Positions 1-12,636 of a stretch of DNA of 64,000 nt are shown here, piece by piece (within the stretch, counting starts at the first letter, position 1; each line of letters begins with the position of its first letter). The notes beneath the pieces are model-generated. The model worked only from the letters and a program-made list of their open reading frames with translations, did not search any database and was not told the origin of the DNA. Source of the stretch: Chrysoperla carnea (lineage: Eukaryota > Arthropoda > Insecta > Neuroptera > Chrysopidae); NCBI RefSeq assembly GCF_905475395.1, contig NC_058339.1:87368520-87432519 (forward strand). Direction: 5' to 3'. The translations under genes and the position numbers were made by a program.

Positions 1-153
1 TAAAACTCCTAGTCATCGGTCGTTGCGTACTTTGAACGGTGGGTCGGGTTGCCAAATGATTGAAAACATGTTTTCTATCCCTTTCAATTAACTGTAAAAG
101 ATAAAAAATTGAAAAAAGACAGCCTGATCCACAGTACAAAGCAACGATCGAGA

Positions 154-271
154 GAACATACTTGACAGTTCTAGAATTTGCTAGACAGTACGGTAACAAT
201 TAAAAGTAAAATATATACGGCATAGAACATACGTGACAGTTCTAGAATTTGCTAGGCTGTATGGTAACAAT
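154..271. repeat. Two-copy direct repeat, about 71-bp spacing
   Basis: Positions 154-203 and 225-271 share GACAGTTCTAGAATTTGCTA and the flanking GAACATAC and GGTAACAAT, with a few substitutions. It is a short local duplication with no coding potential. From 272 to 1083 I see only AT-rich sequence and no supported gene. Confidence 0.7.
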
Positions 272-1083
272 ATATTGTAACTCTATAAACAGTGCAAAGT
301 GTGCGTTACCGTCAGATTACAATACAGACTCTTCAAGTTAACTACAGAATGAGTCAAGTTTTATCATCTAACAGAATAACAATAAAATAAAAGTATTGTG
401 AATTATATTGTATTTGTAAGTAGTAAAAAAACTTAACAATTAAAATTCGTATAATTATTTAAGTATAGACAGTTCATTTTTTCATTACACAAATTTGATT
501 ACATTAAGTCCGCTACATTACTATCTAAACGAGTAAATCCGGGTTTTTCATTTAATACAAAATAGATGTAAATTGTAAAGTACTTATATTCTGGTTGAAT
601 AAACTGTTAATATACCATATTTTTAACAGTTAGGTAATCGCATAAAATAAATAAGGTATTATTTTAAAATTATTATAATAATATTATTATCAACTATAAA
701 TTTTTGTATTGTATTAAAAATATTTTAACATGATTTTTATGAAACATTAAAAAAATATATTATTCACAAAATTACAGAAAAATAAAATATTTCAGATTAC
801 AATCTAAATTGCCCATTAAAATTATGTACATTTATGATGAAATTTAAATTGTAAATTGTATTAAGTGGCATTTTGATCTTATAATTAAAGCATTTTCTTA
901 AAAAATTTTACATATTATTAAATATGATTTATAACTTTTCATTTTTTTATCCAAATTTTTAAAATTAAATATATTTAGTACAGAAACTGAAAAAAATAAA
1001 ATGTTCTGGGATCAACAACCGGTACTTGTTGCATAAAAATTCTTTAATTATACAAATTTATAAAAATTTCTGTAAATATTTCT

Positions 1084-1651
1084 ATTCTTCCTCTTTTAGT
1101 TAGCTTGGGCCATCTGACTGGCGGTAGTGGTTGCGTGTATTACTGCGCAGCCTAACCTTACAGGTAATAATCCTAAATTTTAAAAGTATTTTAGTATGTC
1201 TGTAATTTTAAAGTTATTTAAGTATACAAAAACCTAAAATTAATTTGCCAGACGTTAAATCGGTTGCTAAACCTTGAATAAAAGCGAAAAATTTATGAAA
1301 AATATACCAATACTAAGGAAATTTGTATTATATATGTGTGTTAGATAGCTGCGATTGTTAAGGCGCCAATATTTTTTATATTATTTTAGTGATTACTAGT
1401 TCCGAGTTCGAATCCAGCAACAGTTAGCATTTTTTTGTTTGTTATTTTTATCTTATGTAATTCTATTGAATTTTTTTTTTAAATTATATAATTTTAGATT
1501 TTTGTATACTTAAATAACATAATATTAAAATTACAGACAAAGTAAAAAACTTTTAAAATTTAGGAATATTACCTGTACATTTAGGCTGCGCATTACTAAA
1601 CGCAACCACTACCGCTATCCAGATGGCTCTAACTGAAAGAGCAAGAAGAAC
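1084..1651. mobile_element. Non-autonomous element with long terminal inverted repeats (about 165 bp)
   Basis: The left arm (1084-1246) and right arm (1483-1651) are reverse complements with scattered mismatches. Both contain GCGGTAGTGGTTGCGT, TGCGCAGCCTAA, ACAGGTAATA and CTAAATTTTAAAAG. The 236-bp interior has no ORF but includes a tRNA-like segment, listed separately. The long arms and absent coding sequence fit a foldback or MITE-type DNA transposon. I could not fix the exact ends or a target duplication, so the superfamily is open. Confidence 0.75.
1338..1425 (+). other. tRNA-like (SINE-type) segment inside the inverted-repeat element
   Basis: A box-A-like stretch (TAGCTGCGATTGTTAAGG, from 1346) is followed about 58 bp later by a box-B-like stretch (GAGTTCGAATCC, 1404-1415). 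This is the spacing of an internal RNA polymerase III promoter. The T-arm and acceptor stems do not pair well, so this is not a functional tRNA gene. It is either a tRNA-derived SINE remnant or a captured tRNA relic. Confidence 0.45.
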
Positions 1652-2223
1652 AACATATCAAAAAATCAGCCATAATAAAATTCTTGTTTTGCCGAGCTCC
1701 TGGACCATTAAGAATCGTTGCATTGAGATTCTACTGTATACGGAATAAAAGCTAGATTCATAACTAGTTTAATCACAATATATTTTATAATTTCTTTGTG
1801 TCTTGTTTACAAGTTAACGAAAGTTAAATGATTTCTATATATTATATATAAGACATAATTCGATTTATTGTCATATGATTGGAATTTAATGATAAAATTA
1901 CAGATTTCCATTTAAAAATACCGTTTATATAACCTTGATAACCTTCAATTATAATGAATATAAATAAATAAATATAAACAACATACACAGTGTTCTTTGT
2001 GGTTGCAATGTTGTGATGTGAAATGAGTAGTGATGATGGATAATTTGCGGTAAAAAATTTTTACTTATCAAAAATGAAAATGATTGTTCCGTTCTTTTAA
2101 AAACCATTAATGTGGTATCTACTTTTTGTTTGAAAACTGAGGGTCAAATATTTATATTTGCATATAAATGAATGCTAAAAGCGATTTAAATTATTTCGAC
2201 ACTAAAATAATGAAAATGATCCA

Positions 2224-2804
2224 AAACAAATCAAAACAAACAATTGACTGAGTTAATTGTTGAAATCCCATGTATAGACTGTGTTGATTACACTGCCACA
2301 TTACACATACATACGTATCACACATACACCACTTATATTCCCATATAATACATACTATACAATTTGCACCTAATTTGCGCCCTCACGGGAAAACAGTGAT
2401 GTTTACGGAAAAATGTTTCAAACAAAAATTGTTTATTAAGTAACAAGGTTTTTTTCTATTTAAACTTTTGTTCTATCTCTAACGGTTTACATAATGGGTC
2501 CTACGGACCCATGGGTTCAAGACCCAATTGACCTATGTTGCCCATTTACGAACTCACCTTCCTCTCACCTTCATGTCCTGAGCATGCTGTAAAAATTTCA
2601 GCTTAATATAATTTCTCGTTTTTGAGTCATCGTGTTGACAGACAGACGGACAGATAACCGAAAATGGACTAATTAGGTGATTTTAACACCTATACCCAAA
2701 TTTTTTTCGTAGCATCAATATTTGTAAGCGTTTTGAGACTACACAAATTTGGGATTAAACTTAGTATACCTTGATATATTTCATATACACAGGGTATAAT
2801 TTCA
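2224..2804 (+). repeat. Dispersed repeat family A, copy 1
   Basis: This copy begins near CAATTGACTGAGTTAATTG, itself an imperfect palindrome. It runs through TTTTGTTCTATCTCTAACGG, the palindrome GGGTCCTACGGACCC and GACAGACAGACGGACAGA. It ends near CACAGGGTATAA. The same order of blocks recurs at about 5.1-6.0, 27.3-27.9, 33.6-33.9 and 35.5-35.7 kb, on either strand. No ORF spans it, so it is a non-coding mobile repeat of unknown class. Confidence 0.8.
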
Positions 2805-3208
2805 ATTCTTTATAAGCCAGTAAAAATTTGATTTAAGACGGATAAACATTCAACATATTCAACAAAACTCAAAAAGAAGTGTAGAACGAATTTTTTTATA
2901 TCATGTAACATACAAACCATAGCAAACTTTTTAACACTTCTATATTTAAGCGTAAGTTATTTTAATTGATATATGACCGATCATGCACACATGTAATATA
3001 ATAAAATATAAATAATTAATGACTTCTATTGGCAATACCATTAAAATAAAATTTGTACATATAAGACAAATATATTTGTGTTATATATCCAATCTATAAT
3101 GTAAAAATAATAAATATATATAAATCATTATGTCCAAATGTACTTATTTTATTAAATATGTGTATACTTAACGGCACTAGCATAATATAACACATGAAAT
3201 ATACAAGA

Positions 3209-4104
3209 CACAGTGGCGCAAAAATTATCGTCCAAGCATTAATCATGAGAGTTAAGTTTAGATATATTTTGTAAACAAAAATTGTGGAGGCGAAGGAAAG
3301 TTTAATCCATGTTGACCTAAGGTAAAAAATAACAAAAAGTCAAAAGCCTTTAGAATTGTCTTAAACAAGTCATATGGTTTTCAAACCCAATTTTTTAACA
3401 ATCTTTATTTTACACCAATAACAAATTTTCGGCAAAAACCAGTTTATTTTTCTTCTTATTAGTACTAATACTTAGTGTAGGGTCAATATTTATAAATATA
3501 AGGTATTAAATAATTATTTAAATAGTATTTATCGATAATTAAGTGAAAAAACTGTATAATAGACAGAGTCAATTGTGAATCCCAGACGATTATGCGATTT
3601 TTTTTATTAATTATTCATTAAATACTACTTACACAATTGTTTAATACCTTATATTTATAAATAGTGACCCAGCACTGAAGTACGTTAAGCTTAGTGCACC
3701 ATCTTATGCGCACTCTATTTCAAAAACGATTCAACGTACATAAAAAAGTTTGACACAAAATTTGTAGAAAATTTTATCTGCTACAACTTTCATAATAAAA
3801 TGTTAATACGATTGAAGGCAAAATAAACGAGATATTTAGAAAAAACTGGTTTTCGAGACCGTTGTCTTTGGATATCTAAAGACGCGAAAGCGTGATCAAT
3901 TGCGACTTTTGAGACAACATTTGTACTATCAAAAAAAATTTGTACAAAAATTTAGCTTATTCCGTTAGATTCCGGGGGTGAAATCCTAAGATAATTGGAT
4001 TATAACGCCTTTTTTAAAGCAGAATCTGTACACATCCCTAATTGTTTCCGGACACATGATTCGGATCGAAGTTAAAAGAGCGGCTACTTTTGCGCCGCCT
4101 TGTG
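3209..4104. mobile_element. Probable DNA transposon remnant with CACA..GGCGCAAAA termini
   Basis: The left end (CACAGTGGCGCAAAAATT, from 3209) resembles the reverse complement of the right end (GCGCCGCCTTGTG, ending 4104). The interior has no ORF and contains a smaller inverted-repeat unit. CA(C)AGTG-type ends occur in hAT elements, but I could not identify an 8-bp target duplication, so the class is tentative. Confidence 0.5.
3471..3680. repeat. 210-bp inverted-repeat unit nested in the larger element
   Basis: The left arm (from 3471) and right arm (to 3680) both carry GGGTCA..TATTTATAAATATAAGGTATT in opposite orientation. Arm similarity extends about 75 bp, leaving a short centre. It is either a nested MITE or the palindromic core of the surrounding element. 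Confidence 0.7.
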
Positions 4105-4106
4105 AT

Positions 4107-5074
4107 ACGTATGTACACAGGTGGTCACGCAAATGAATAACTTATTGCATCTATACTTAAGCATCTATAAGTAAAGTATAAATTGTTTTGAATACATACA
4201 TATACAATAAAAATGTTCAATTCTGTGTGTTTTGAATGCAGTATTATCAGAAATATTAAATAATAATAAAAAATTCATTAACTGCACAAATGGTTACATG
4301 ATTCATTCATCCATATAATAAACAAACAAAATAAAAACATCTATAAAATTATTTTGGAAATGTGTTTAAATTTTGTTTAGAGTACAAACGAATTTCAAAA
4401 TTATTGAATAGTTCTTAAATAGTTTTTAATATTCGAAGCTTTAACACGCCAGCACTCGCTTGCTAATTATGACACTAACATTAACATTTTTCATAAATTT
4501 ATTGAATTTTTATCATTTCACTATGTATACTTCTTTTGTATTAATCTTGCACCCGGTGGTTGCAACATAATTATTAATTTTAGAAAAAAAAGTTTAAAGT
4601 AAAAGTTTTAGGAAATTTGCCTAAAAGTTAAGTTATTATCACTTTCAACAAATATTTAAACAAATATTAGAAGGCGTATCGGTTAAACAGTCAAAAAGTA
4701 AATCGACCTAGTCGTATAAGTCATAAACGGTTAGTGATACAAAATAAAATTATTTTTCAAAAAAGGTAGGTAATTATCTACAATAAAGGTTATTACCATT
4801 TTCGGTCTCAAATGCACGGTTATGGAGATATAGCGGTTTTCTAAGACGGTTTTCCTTAAAATTTCCTTAAAGCTACAAAAATAGAATTCTAAAATATTTT
4901 CGCATTTTATGGGTTACTGGCCTTACGTACACCTTACATACACATTAACAATCTTTTAATAAATACAAAAATGGAATATACCGTTCATATTTTTAATTCT
5001 CACACAGATAGGTTCAATATTTTCGAATAGAATCAAAAGTCACACCATATAAAAAACATTACATTTTATACCAT
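4107..5074. other. No gene seen
   Basis: This is AT-rich sequence with many stop codons in all frames. I recognise no repeat copy or coding segment. Confidence 0.6.
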
Positions 5075-5965
5075 GTATATAAAATATATCAAGGTATACT
5101 TAATTTAGTCCCAGGTTTGTAACTCATAAAAATATTGGTACAACGAACAATTGGTATTCGCACCCTGTGTGAGTTTTATTGGAGGCGTTTCCATGGTAAC
5201 GATACACTACTTTAATTACAGAATTATATGGATGCATATATAATTGTATGGATTGCATTTATGACTTTCATTGAAAACTTAATATTATTGTCTCCCAAAT
5301 TTAAATAAATAATTATGATAATTTACATTTGAAAAATAATGTTTGTGCAGTTTGATTTCTTATTTTCACAATTTTTAATGCATTAAGTTTAATTAATGTT
5401 TTTCAATAATTTTAATTTGACATTCACTATAACATTTAATATACATGTAAAGAATTACAAATTAGTCATAACAGCCTCCTTTTTCACTGGAAGCGCTGGC
5501 ATCGATTTTATTGCCCCTACCATGACTACGCACACAACGAATAGGTTTTCATAAAATCTATTTTCGGTTGTCCGTCTAAATGTCTGCTTGGGAGCACGAT
5601 AATTCAAAAATGAAAAGATATCAAGAGATCAAGCTGAAATATTATAGCGTTTTCAGGGCGTAAAAAGTGAGGAGGAGTTCGTAAATGAGCAACATAGGTC
5701 AAGGTCTTGGATCCGTAGGCTTCATCTAGTAAATTGTAATTGTTGAGATAGAACAAAAATTTAAAAGTAAAAAATTTTCCTTATGAAAATTTATTATATA
5801 TAAGAAAATCAGTTATGTGTTCGTGTTATATATTATACACGACTGTGGCTATCTAAGAGTGACTATCTTCTTTTATTTACATGACGTTAAAAAGCAGACA
5901 ATTGCGTAATCAATACTGTCTATATATAGTATTTCAACAATTAACTCAGCCAATTGTTTATTTTT
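5075..5965 (-). repeat. Dispersed repeat family A, copy 2, interrupted
   Basis: The family A blocks occur here in reverse orientation: ATATCAAGGTATACTTAATT near 5090, GTTCGTAAATGAGCAACATA near 5670, and CAACAATTAACTCAGCCAATTG near 5940. Roughly 5158-5550 is not family A. It includes a family B fragment (GGTAACGATACACTACTTTA, near 5196) that recurs at 23.46 kb. The copy was therefore probably split by later insertions. Confidence 0.7.
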
Positions 5966-8100
5966 TCTTGTTTAGAATCTATTTAGTTTCATGTATGGTT
6001 TTCCAAACAATATTGTTATTTTTTTTAATGTTAATGTTATTGTGAAATATTTAATTTAGCCATATATGTTGTTACTTTGTGAACAATACAACTATTAATT
6101 TAATTAATGTATTTAATAAAAAATAAACAGTTAATTTTTATTTTTGTTGTTTAGTTTTTATACATCTAAAATTAAAATGTTCACGTTCTGTTCGTGAATT
6201 GATTATAATAATAAGTCAAGTGTAATTTTTAATTAAACATTAGATTAAAGGTATAGGTATATGTATTATTTTTTTTACTCAGGCGAAGTAATTTTAAATT
6301 ATTATTCACACACCTGTTTTGCATGTTTTTTCTTCCATGAAGATTAAAATGTTAGAAAAATTTTATAAAGATGAACGAACACGGCATCATAGTGTAGATA
6401 ATAGCTGCTGCCCGTATTATTTTAAGAGGTTTCGATACCAATACCAAAAACTGAAATTTTGTGTGTCTGTTTATGAGTATTTAATTCGTCTTCTGTATAA
6501 ACAAGTCGATTCTCCGTACGGTTTACAATAGATTAATTATTAAAAACAGCCTTTTTAATACGCGGTGACATATGAAGAAGTCGTTATCAATATTGCTTTT
6601 TTAGTCAATAAATGCTTTAAAAAATGTTTTACCATTTACATAAAAAACTTTTATCAATATTTCTCAAGTTTTAAACTTTAAAACGATACCAAAATTAAGA
6701 ACTATGCATAAAAAGGAAAAACTTTCTTTGGTCAAAACACTGACTTCGATAGTTTATTTTTCCTAAACCGTTCAGAGAATTGATATTAATTTTTTACAAA
6801 AGACGTATAGAAGGATAATTAATTAATTAATAAATTTTCAAATCTTTGGTATCATTTTCAGTTTACGGTCTCGAAATACATTAAAGAGTTGAAATGAAAA
6901 TGGAAACAAAAGTTAAAAATTTTATTTCAATCAATGAATCCGCCCTTGTATAGATCTTTTGTGAAAAAGTCATATTGATTCTCAGTACGATTTATGTAAA
7001 ATGTGCTTTTCTTTGGTAAAAAAACTGACTTTGATAGTTATTTTCTCCTAAACGGTTCAGAAAATTTGTAACGGGCTGGTGATTCTTATTTCTTATTGAT
7101 CGAATTCAAGATCAATGCGATCCATGGTTACCGTCTTGTACATATTACTTTGGTTACAAACAAACAATTGCCCTCAGAAAGTGGATTTAAAGACGTCAAT
7201 TAGTCGTTGTTTATTATTCACCATATTTCAGCATTAAACGAATAAAAGGAGATGAAACTTGTATCGCTTGTCCTCGCCTCGCCTTACCCGACTTCACAAA
7301 AAAAAGGCGGATTTTGATACTCGAGTTAAAAGTTAACACAAAATACTCTGACGAATACAGGCGAGCTTCAGCCCCACACTCTCATGATTACTTGAGTTCA
7401 CTTCAGCTTCCTTTGGCTATTATTTTCGGCGAGGACACTAGGTACGCGAGAGCGTAGATGAAAGATACAATTTTTTTCACCAATTCATGAAATAACAGTA
7501 TAAAGTCGAAAATATATCACAGAATTGTTTTAAATTTATGTGCGACCAAACCTGGCTGATTATAAGATCATGGCAAAAACTTAAAAGATCTTCCTTTCTG
7601 TCGTTGCGATCATTTGAAAAATCATCCACAAATAACTAAACAGTAACAATTAATGAGCATAAGACTTGCAAGTGACCAAATCATTGAAATAATGAAAGGA
7701 ATATTGTAGTATTTCATTTTCCTGAAAATTACATTATCCAATAGTTCGCTCAGAATCTAGGACTGACACACAGCCGCGAAAATCGCTAAATAAAATCATT
7801 CAACATTTCCAGTCTAAATTTACACTGCCTCCGGCGGTCAATTATTGAAGAAAATTAAGCAATACTTTAAATAAACCAATTGCAGGCCCTTATAAATATA
7901 AAATAAAAACATTATAAGAACTGTACTTAAGTTAGAAGTAAGAATACAAAATTGATGATTTCTTGGTAAAGACATTTTAAAATGATCTGAATTCGTTGTG
8001 GCCACATTCACATATATAACTTAAACTAAAGTAATCTTTGTTGTTGGTAATGGTATTGCAAACAATAAGCTGTTTAACCGGTTACAATATAATATGCATA
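5966..8100. other. No gene seen; intergenic
   Basis: No ORF here has recognisable domain content. The 70-codon frame at 6319 starts at TTG and looks random. Near 7260-7450 the sequence is a little richer in GC and holds a short inverted pair (TGTCCTCGCC and GGCGAGGACA), perhaps the ends of a small element. Confidence 0.5.
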
Positions 8101-8108
8101 CCAATAAT

Positions 8109-8634
8109 ATATATAGGGTGGTCCAAGTTAAAACGGCAGGAATTCATCAAATGATATATAACGTTAAAAGTAACAACAATTTTCTAATACACATTCATAG
8201 CCGAGAAAGACCCGGAAAAATGACATATTATCGAGTATTGCGAAAATAGCTATTACAAAACTTTGGAAATTTGGTATACAGTATGAACAGAGGATCCATC
8301 GTGATTTAAAGCCTTGGGAAAATCAGCCGCAGAAATATGGGTGTGCCATAGCTCAGTTTCGAAAAAATATCTTACGCCGCTGACTTCATTGCAAATACAA
8401 TAACGTTAAGTATTCTCTCATTTTCAATGAAATCAGTGATTTTTTCGAAAACGACCTATGTCATATGCCAAAATTTCAATTTTTCTAAGTACACAATTTG
8501 TTAAAAACTTCAACACTCTGTATTTAAAAAAGAAGATTTTCCGGATTATAATTGTTTTGAGAAATTGTCATTATTTTAACGCTATCTACCTTTTGATGAA
8601 TACATACTATTATAACTTGAATCACCCTGTATAT
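8109..8634. mobile_element. DNA-transposon-like element with AGGGTG..CAAGTT terminal inverted repeats
   Basis: The left terminus (ATATATAGGGTGGTCCAAGTT) and the reverse complement of the right terminus (8613-8634) agree at about 19 of 21 positions. ACAGGGTG-type ends facing outward are common in insect DNA transposons. The 60-codon frame inside has no recognisable domain, so this is a degraded or non-autonomous copy about 525 bp long. Confidence 0.6.
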
Positions 8635-8876
8635 GTATAGTAAATATAATGAAAACTATTCAAGGAACGTGCTTATTTGTTTCATCTACATTTCATACGT
8701 TTGCTTTGCTCTGAGCTCTGAGAGCGCTTGTCTCTTCTCTTCTGTTAACAATAACATAATATTTGAATTGAATTATATACGTATACCTAAGTGTATTATT
8801 TATTATAGCAGAGAACTATTTAGTTTGTTTTAGTATTCCGTATAGTTTCAGATACTCGATCATCCCAAAGCCAGGG

Positions 8877-8945
8877 TTCGAAAATATCCGATATTTATTA
8901 TAAATATCAAAATATCGGATATTTTTGATATATATCCGATATATA
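8877..8945. repeat. Cluster of ATATCCGATAT-type palindromes
   Basis: The motifs ATATCCGATAT and ATATCGGATAT occur three to four times within about 70 bp, directly before the 316-bp satellite. It may be the degraded edge of that array or a separate micro-repeat. Confidence 0.6.
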
Positions 8946-8952
8946 TTTAAAA

Positions 8953-10335
8953 GTATGGCCCAAATTTAGTAGGATTACATACTTGGTTTATCAAAATTGG
9001 ATAAAATTTGCATGTGATAGAGCAAAATTAAATTTTTTGGATTCTGATGACGTCATAAAGTTCAAAAATTCGATTTTTTTGATAACACAGGCAATTGTTA
9101 TCCGATCTTATTGGAATTTTTTTTGAAACCCACTAATTTTGGGTCATTCTTTTCAGCTGTGATGTCAGTTTTTCGCTAGTTATCACTTATGTGCTTAATT
9201 CCGGGACCAGGCCTCCACATTCTTGAAATCTAATAGAGCTAGGTTAATTTTGATCATAAATTTGAAAAATATGGCCCAAATTTAGTAGGATTACATACTT
9301 TGTTTATCAAAATTGGATAAAATTTCGATGTAATAGAGCAAAATTAAATATTTTGAATTTTGATGACGTCATCAAGTTCAAAAATTCGATTTTTTTAATA
9401 ACGCAGGCAATTTTAATCCGATCTTATTGGAATTTTTTTTGAAACCCACTAATTTTGGGTCATTCTTTTCAGCTGTGATGTCAGTTTTTCGCTAGTTATC
9501 ACATATGTGCTTAATTCCGGAACCAGGCGTCCACATTCTTGAAATCTTATAGAGCTAGGGTAATTTTGATCATAAATTTGAAAATTATGGCCCAAATTTA
9601 GTAGAAGTACATACTTGGTTTATCAAAATTGGATAAAATTTGCATGTGATAGAGCAAAATTAAATTTTTTGGATTCTGATGACGTCATAAAGTTCAAAAA
9701 TTCGATTTTTTGATAACACAGGCAATTGTTATCCGATCTTCTTGGAATTTTTTTTGAAACCAACTAATTTTAGGTCATTCTTTTCAGCTGTGATGTCAGT
9801 TTTTCGCTAGCTATCACATATGTGCCTAATTCCAGGACCAGACCTCCACAATCTTGAAACCTAATAGAGCTAGATTAATTTTGACCGTAAATTTGAAAAG
9901 TATGGCCCAAATTTAGTAGGATTACATACTTGGTTTATCAAAATTGGATAAAATTTGGCTGTGATAGAGCAAAATTAAATTTTTTGGATTCTGATGACGT
10001 CATAAAGTTCAAAAATTCGATTTTTTTGATAACACAAGCAATTGTTATCCGATCTTCTTGGAATTTTTTTTGAAACCCACTAATTTTAGGCCATTCTTTT
10101 CAGCTGTGATGTCAGTTTTTCGCTAGCTATCACATATGTGCTTAATTCCGGAACCAGGCGTCAACATTCTTGAAATCTAATAGAGCTAGGGTAATTTTGA
10201 TCATAAATTTGAAAATTATGGCCCAAATTTAGTAGAATTACATACTTGGTTTATCAAAATTGGATAAAATTTGGATGTGATAGAGCAAAATTAAATTTTT
10301 TGGATTCTGATGACGTCATAAAGTTCAAAAATTTC
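8953..10335 (+). repeat. 316-bp-period tandem satellite, about 4.4 copies
   Basis: ATGGCCCAAATTTAGTAG recurs at 8955, 9271, 9587, 9902 and 10218, a period of 315-316 bp. Each unit holds GATGACGTCATAAAGTTC (one copy reads ..TCATCAAG..), TCAGCTGTGATGTCAG and TCGCTAG(T/C)TATCAC. Copies differ by scattered substitutions and single-base indels. The array stops abruptly inside a unit near 10335. There is no coding frame. Each unit carries a TGACGTCA octamer, the palindrome bound by CREB/ATF-type bZIP factors; whether it is used is unknown. Confidence 0.9.
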
Positions 10336-11190
10336 TCCTTTTTTGTTTAAAGTTGGTTAAAAATGTCACACACTCCAACCAAACTGTGCAGTTGAAACTA
10401 TATAGCTATATAAGACATTTACAACATTCAAAATATTCTGACTATTTCACTTATTACATCATAACATCAATATTTCGTTTTTCAACTTCGGAGAATTTGC
10501 CTTTGTGAAAATGGGGTTGAAAATAATTGGGATGATTAAATTGCATTATCGACTACAAAACAGATTAAGCACTCTTCAATGTATTTCTGTTAGATTGCTA
10601 GTAAATCCATTTAAGGTATAATATTGTTTCATGCTTAACCGAAATCTAGAGTTTTTTGTTATTATTTATATTTTTCTCCGACTTCTATGAATTGAAACGG
10701 AATATTCAAATCAAAGAATGAAGATCGTGAAACACTATTAACACATCTATTTCCTTCAGATATAGATTAACTTTTGCAATAGTTAACGTCAATGACCATA
10801 TTTACATAACCTTTATTATTTTGCCAGGTACATCATGATTCAAATATTCAACGTCGGTTGTATTTTAAAAACTTTATCACTTTTCTGAAAAATAAAGCGC
10901 TAAATTATTTACCACAGGAATATATTACTTTGTCAGTGTGAACATCATACTGTATTGAAGGAATAGTAACATTAGCAATAGAGGACGAGTCAATACAATA
11001 AGGACGTCGGGCCTATGCTGGTTGGCGATACCCGTAATACTTCTGAAAGATAGTCCTATTCAATACTGTAATATTACATATGCTAACATAGATACCACAA
11101 TATCTGTCTCTATACCATACTCGCATTGTAGATAACGCCATATATTTCTTACGGTGCATTACGCTCATATAATTATAACGTAATACTGTA
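10336..11190. other. No gene seen
   Basis: AT-rich sequence between the satellite and the mariner remnant. The minus-strand frame around 11013-11210 runs into the mariner end and has no recognisable domain. Confidence 0.55.
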
Positions 11191-11653
11191 TCCAAAAAAT
11201 AAGGTGACATTTGAATTTAAACTGCGCGCGTTTGTTGTGCATTATGAATTCCTTCCGCCCGGTCAAAAAGGACGGAATTGTGGAAAGATAATTCATGGTT
11301 TTTACACCACGATAATGCACCATCCCATACTGCACTCATAATTCGTGATCATTTCGTCAAAAACTCAACTCATATCGTTCCGCAACCACCGTATTCACCT
11401 GATCTGATGCCATGCAACTTATGACAAGCTCAAAAGACCGCTCTGAGGACACCGTTTTGATAGAGGAGATTCAAGCCACAGCGAAGACGGAACTGAAGGC
11501 AATCCCGGAAAGTGACTACAACCAGTATTTCGAAGATTGGAAAGCATAAGTGCATTGCATCGGGAGGGGATTACTTTGAAGGAGTTGAAATTGATTTGGA
11601 AGAATAAATAAAAAAATTTCAAAATAAATACAATTTCACCTTATTTTTTGGGC
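11191..11653 (+). mobile_element. Internally deleted mariner transposon
   Basis: The left end (CCAAAAAATAAGGTGACATTT, from 11192) and the reverse complement of the right end (CCCAAAAAATAAGGTGAAATT, to about 11653) form matching terminal inverted repeats. Between them only the 3' third of a mariner transposase remains, so the 5' part was lost by internal deletion. At about 460 bp the copy is far shorter than the roughly 1.3 kb usual for an intact mariner. No ORF spans it, so it is inactive. Confidence 0.85.
11272..11610 (+). pseudogene. Mariner transposase C-terminal pseudogene
   Basis: Read on the plus strand from about 11312, the frame gives WFLHHDNAPSHTA, then PPYSPDLMPCN followed by a stop. 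These are the hallmark blocks around the second and third acidic residues of the mariner D,D34D catalytic triad. The third position, usually Asp in the PCD block, is Asn here, so the catalytic residue is lost as well as the frame. Later pieces appear in shifted frames: IQATAKTELKAIP, YFEDWK and DYFEGVEIDLEE followed by the terminal stop. The gene thus has at least one stop, frameshifts and a missing N-terminal two thirds. Confidence 0.85.
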
Positions 11654-12600
11654 ACAGTTTTCGAACGAAAGAATGTGTTTGAGACGTAAAACATTTTTTT
11701 CATTATAATGATTCAGAAGAGAAAAATCTCTCTACTATTAAAATACACAGATATCATTTATCAATATTTACGTAAAAAGTTAATAATTCGTATTGACATA
11801 CGCAAATTTCAACGCAACTGCAAATATCCATTAAAGCATTTCAAATTATTCAAGTTTATTGCATTCCACTTTGACTTCAATAAATGGCAACACCACAATG
11901 GCACCGAACTTGGTTGAAAACTGATGACAAGTACCATCCATATAGATATGAATTCAAATTACTCATCAGCAGTAGCACATGTGTGTTGTTCTTGTCAAAC
12001 TAGCAGCACCGACTCACAACTAAACATGTTAGTGAGTAGTAATTGGAAACTATCCAAAACATCGGTTTAGTATTAAATGTAGTTTACTTTTATTACATAC
12101 ATTTAAAGTCAAGTCAAATAATAATAAAAATGTATTATATACATTGACAATGTATACGGTATGTATTTTTTTGAACTGAATATACGCTTGAAACGCTTGT
12201 AATAGCCTAATGCGAAGGGTTTAGTATGAAATAATTAGAAAAAAGTTTGAGAAAACTTAAGTTTCAATTTAAATCAATAAATGTGGTGGAAGCGAAAAAA
12301 ATTCTTACTTGGTCACGATATTAGCTACAAGAATCAGCTTTGTTTAAAGATTTTTTATTTCCAGTATAGTCTGTCACATGCCATTAAAAAATGTACCAAA
12401 TTGATTTTCTTCTGCCACCCTATCTAAACGATGCAGGGGAAGGAGGCAAACAATATTGCTCATACTTATAATCGTTTCCTCAGCGTTTTTTTATGATCGA
12501 GTTTATAGTTTTTTTCCTTAAGATATCTGTTAGTTTTCAAAATATGCCATTAAAAAAAAAACGCTTTCCTGTCTAAATTAAACACATAGAAGCCCTTGCA
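11654..12600. other. No gene seen
   Basis: AT-rich intergenic sequence. The 69-codon frame at 11708 is lysine/isoleucine-rich, as expected of random AT-rich DNA, and has no domain I recognise. Confidence 0.5.
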
Positions 12601-12636
12601 CCTTGTTAGATTTAAGAAAATAGATACATCAAAGGA

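Noticed and set aside
1338-1425. Functional tRNA gene
   Set aside because: Boxes A and B are present, but the acceptor and T stems do not pair and the segment lies inside a transposable element.
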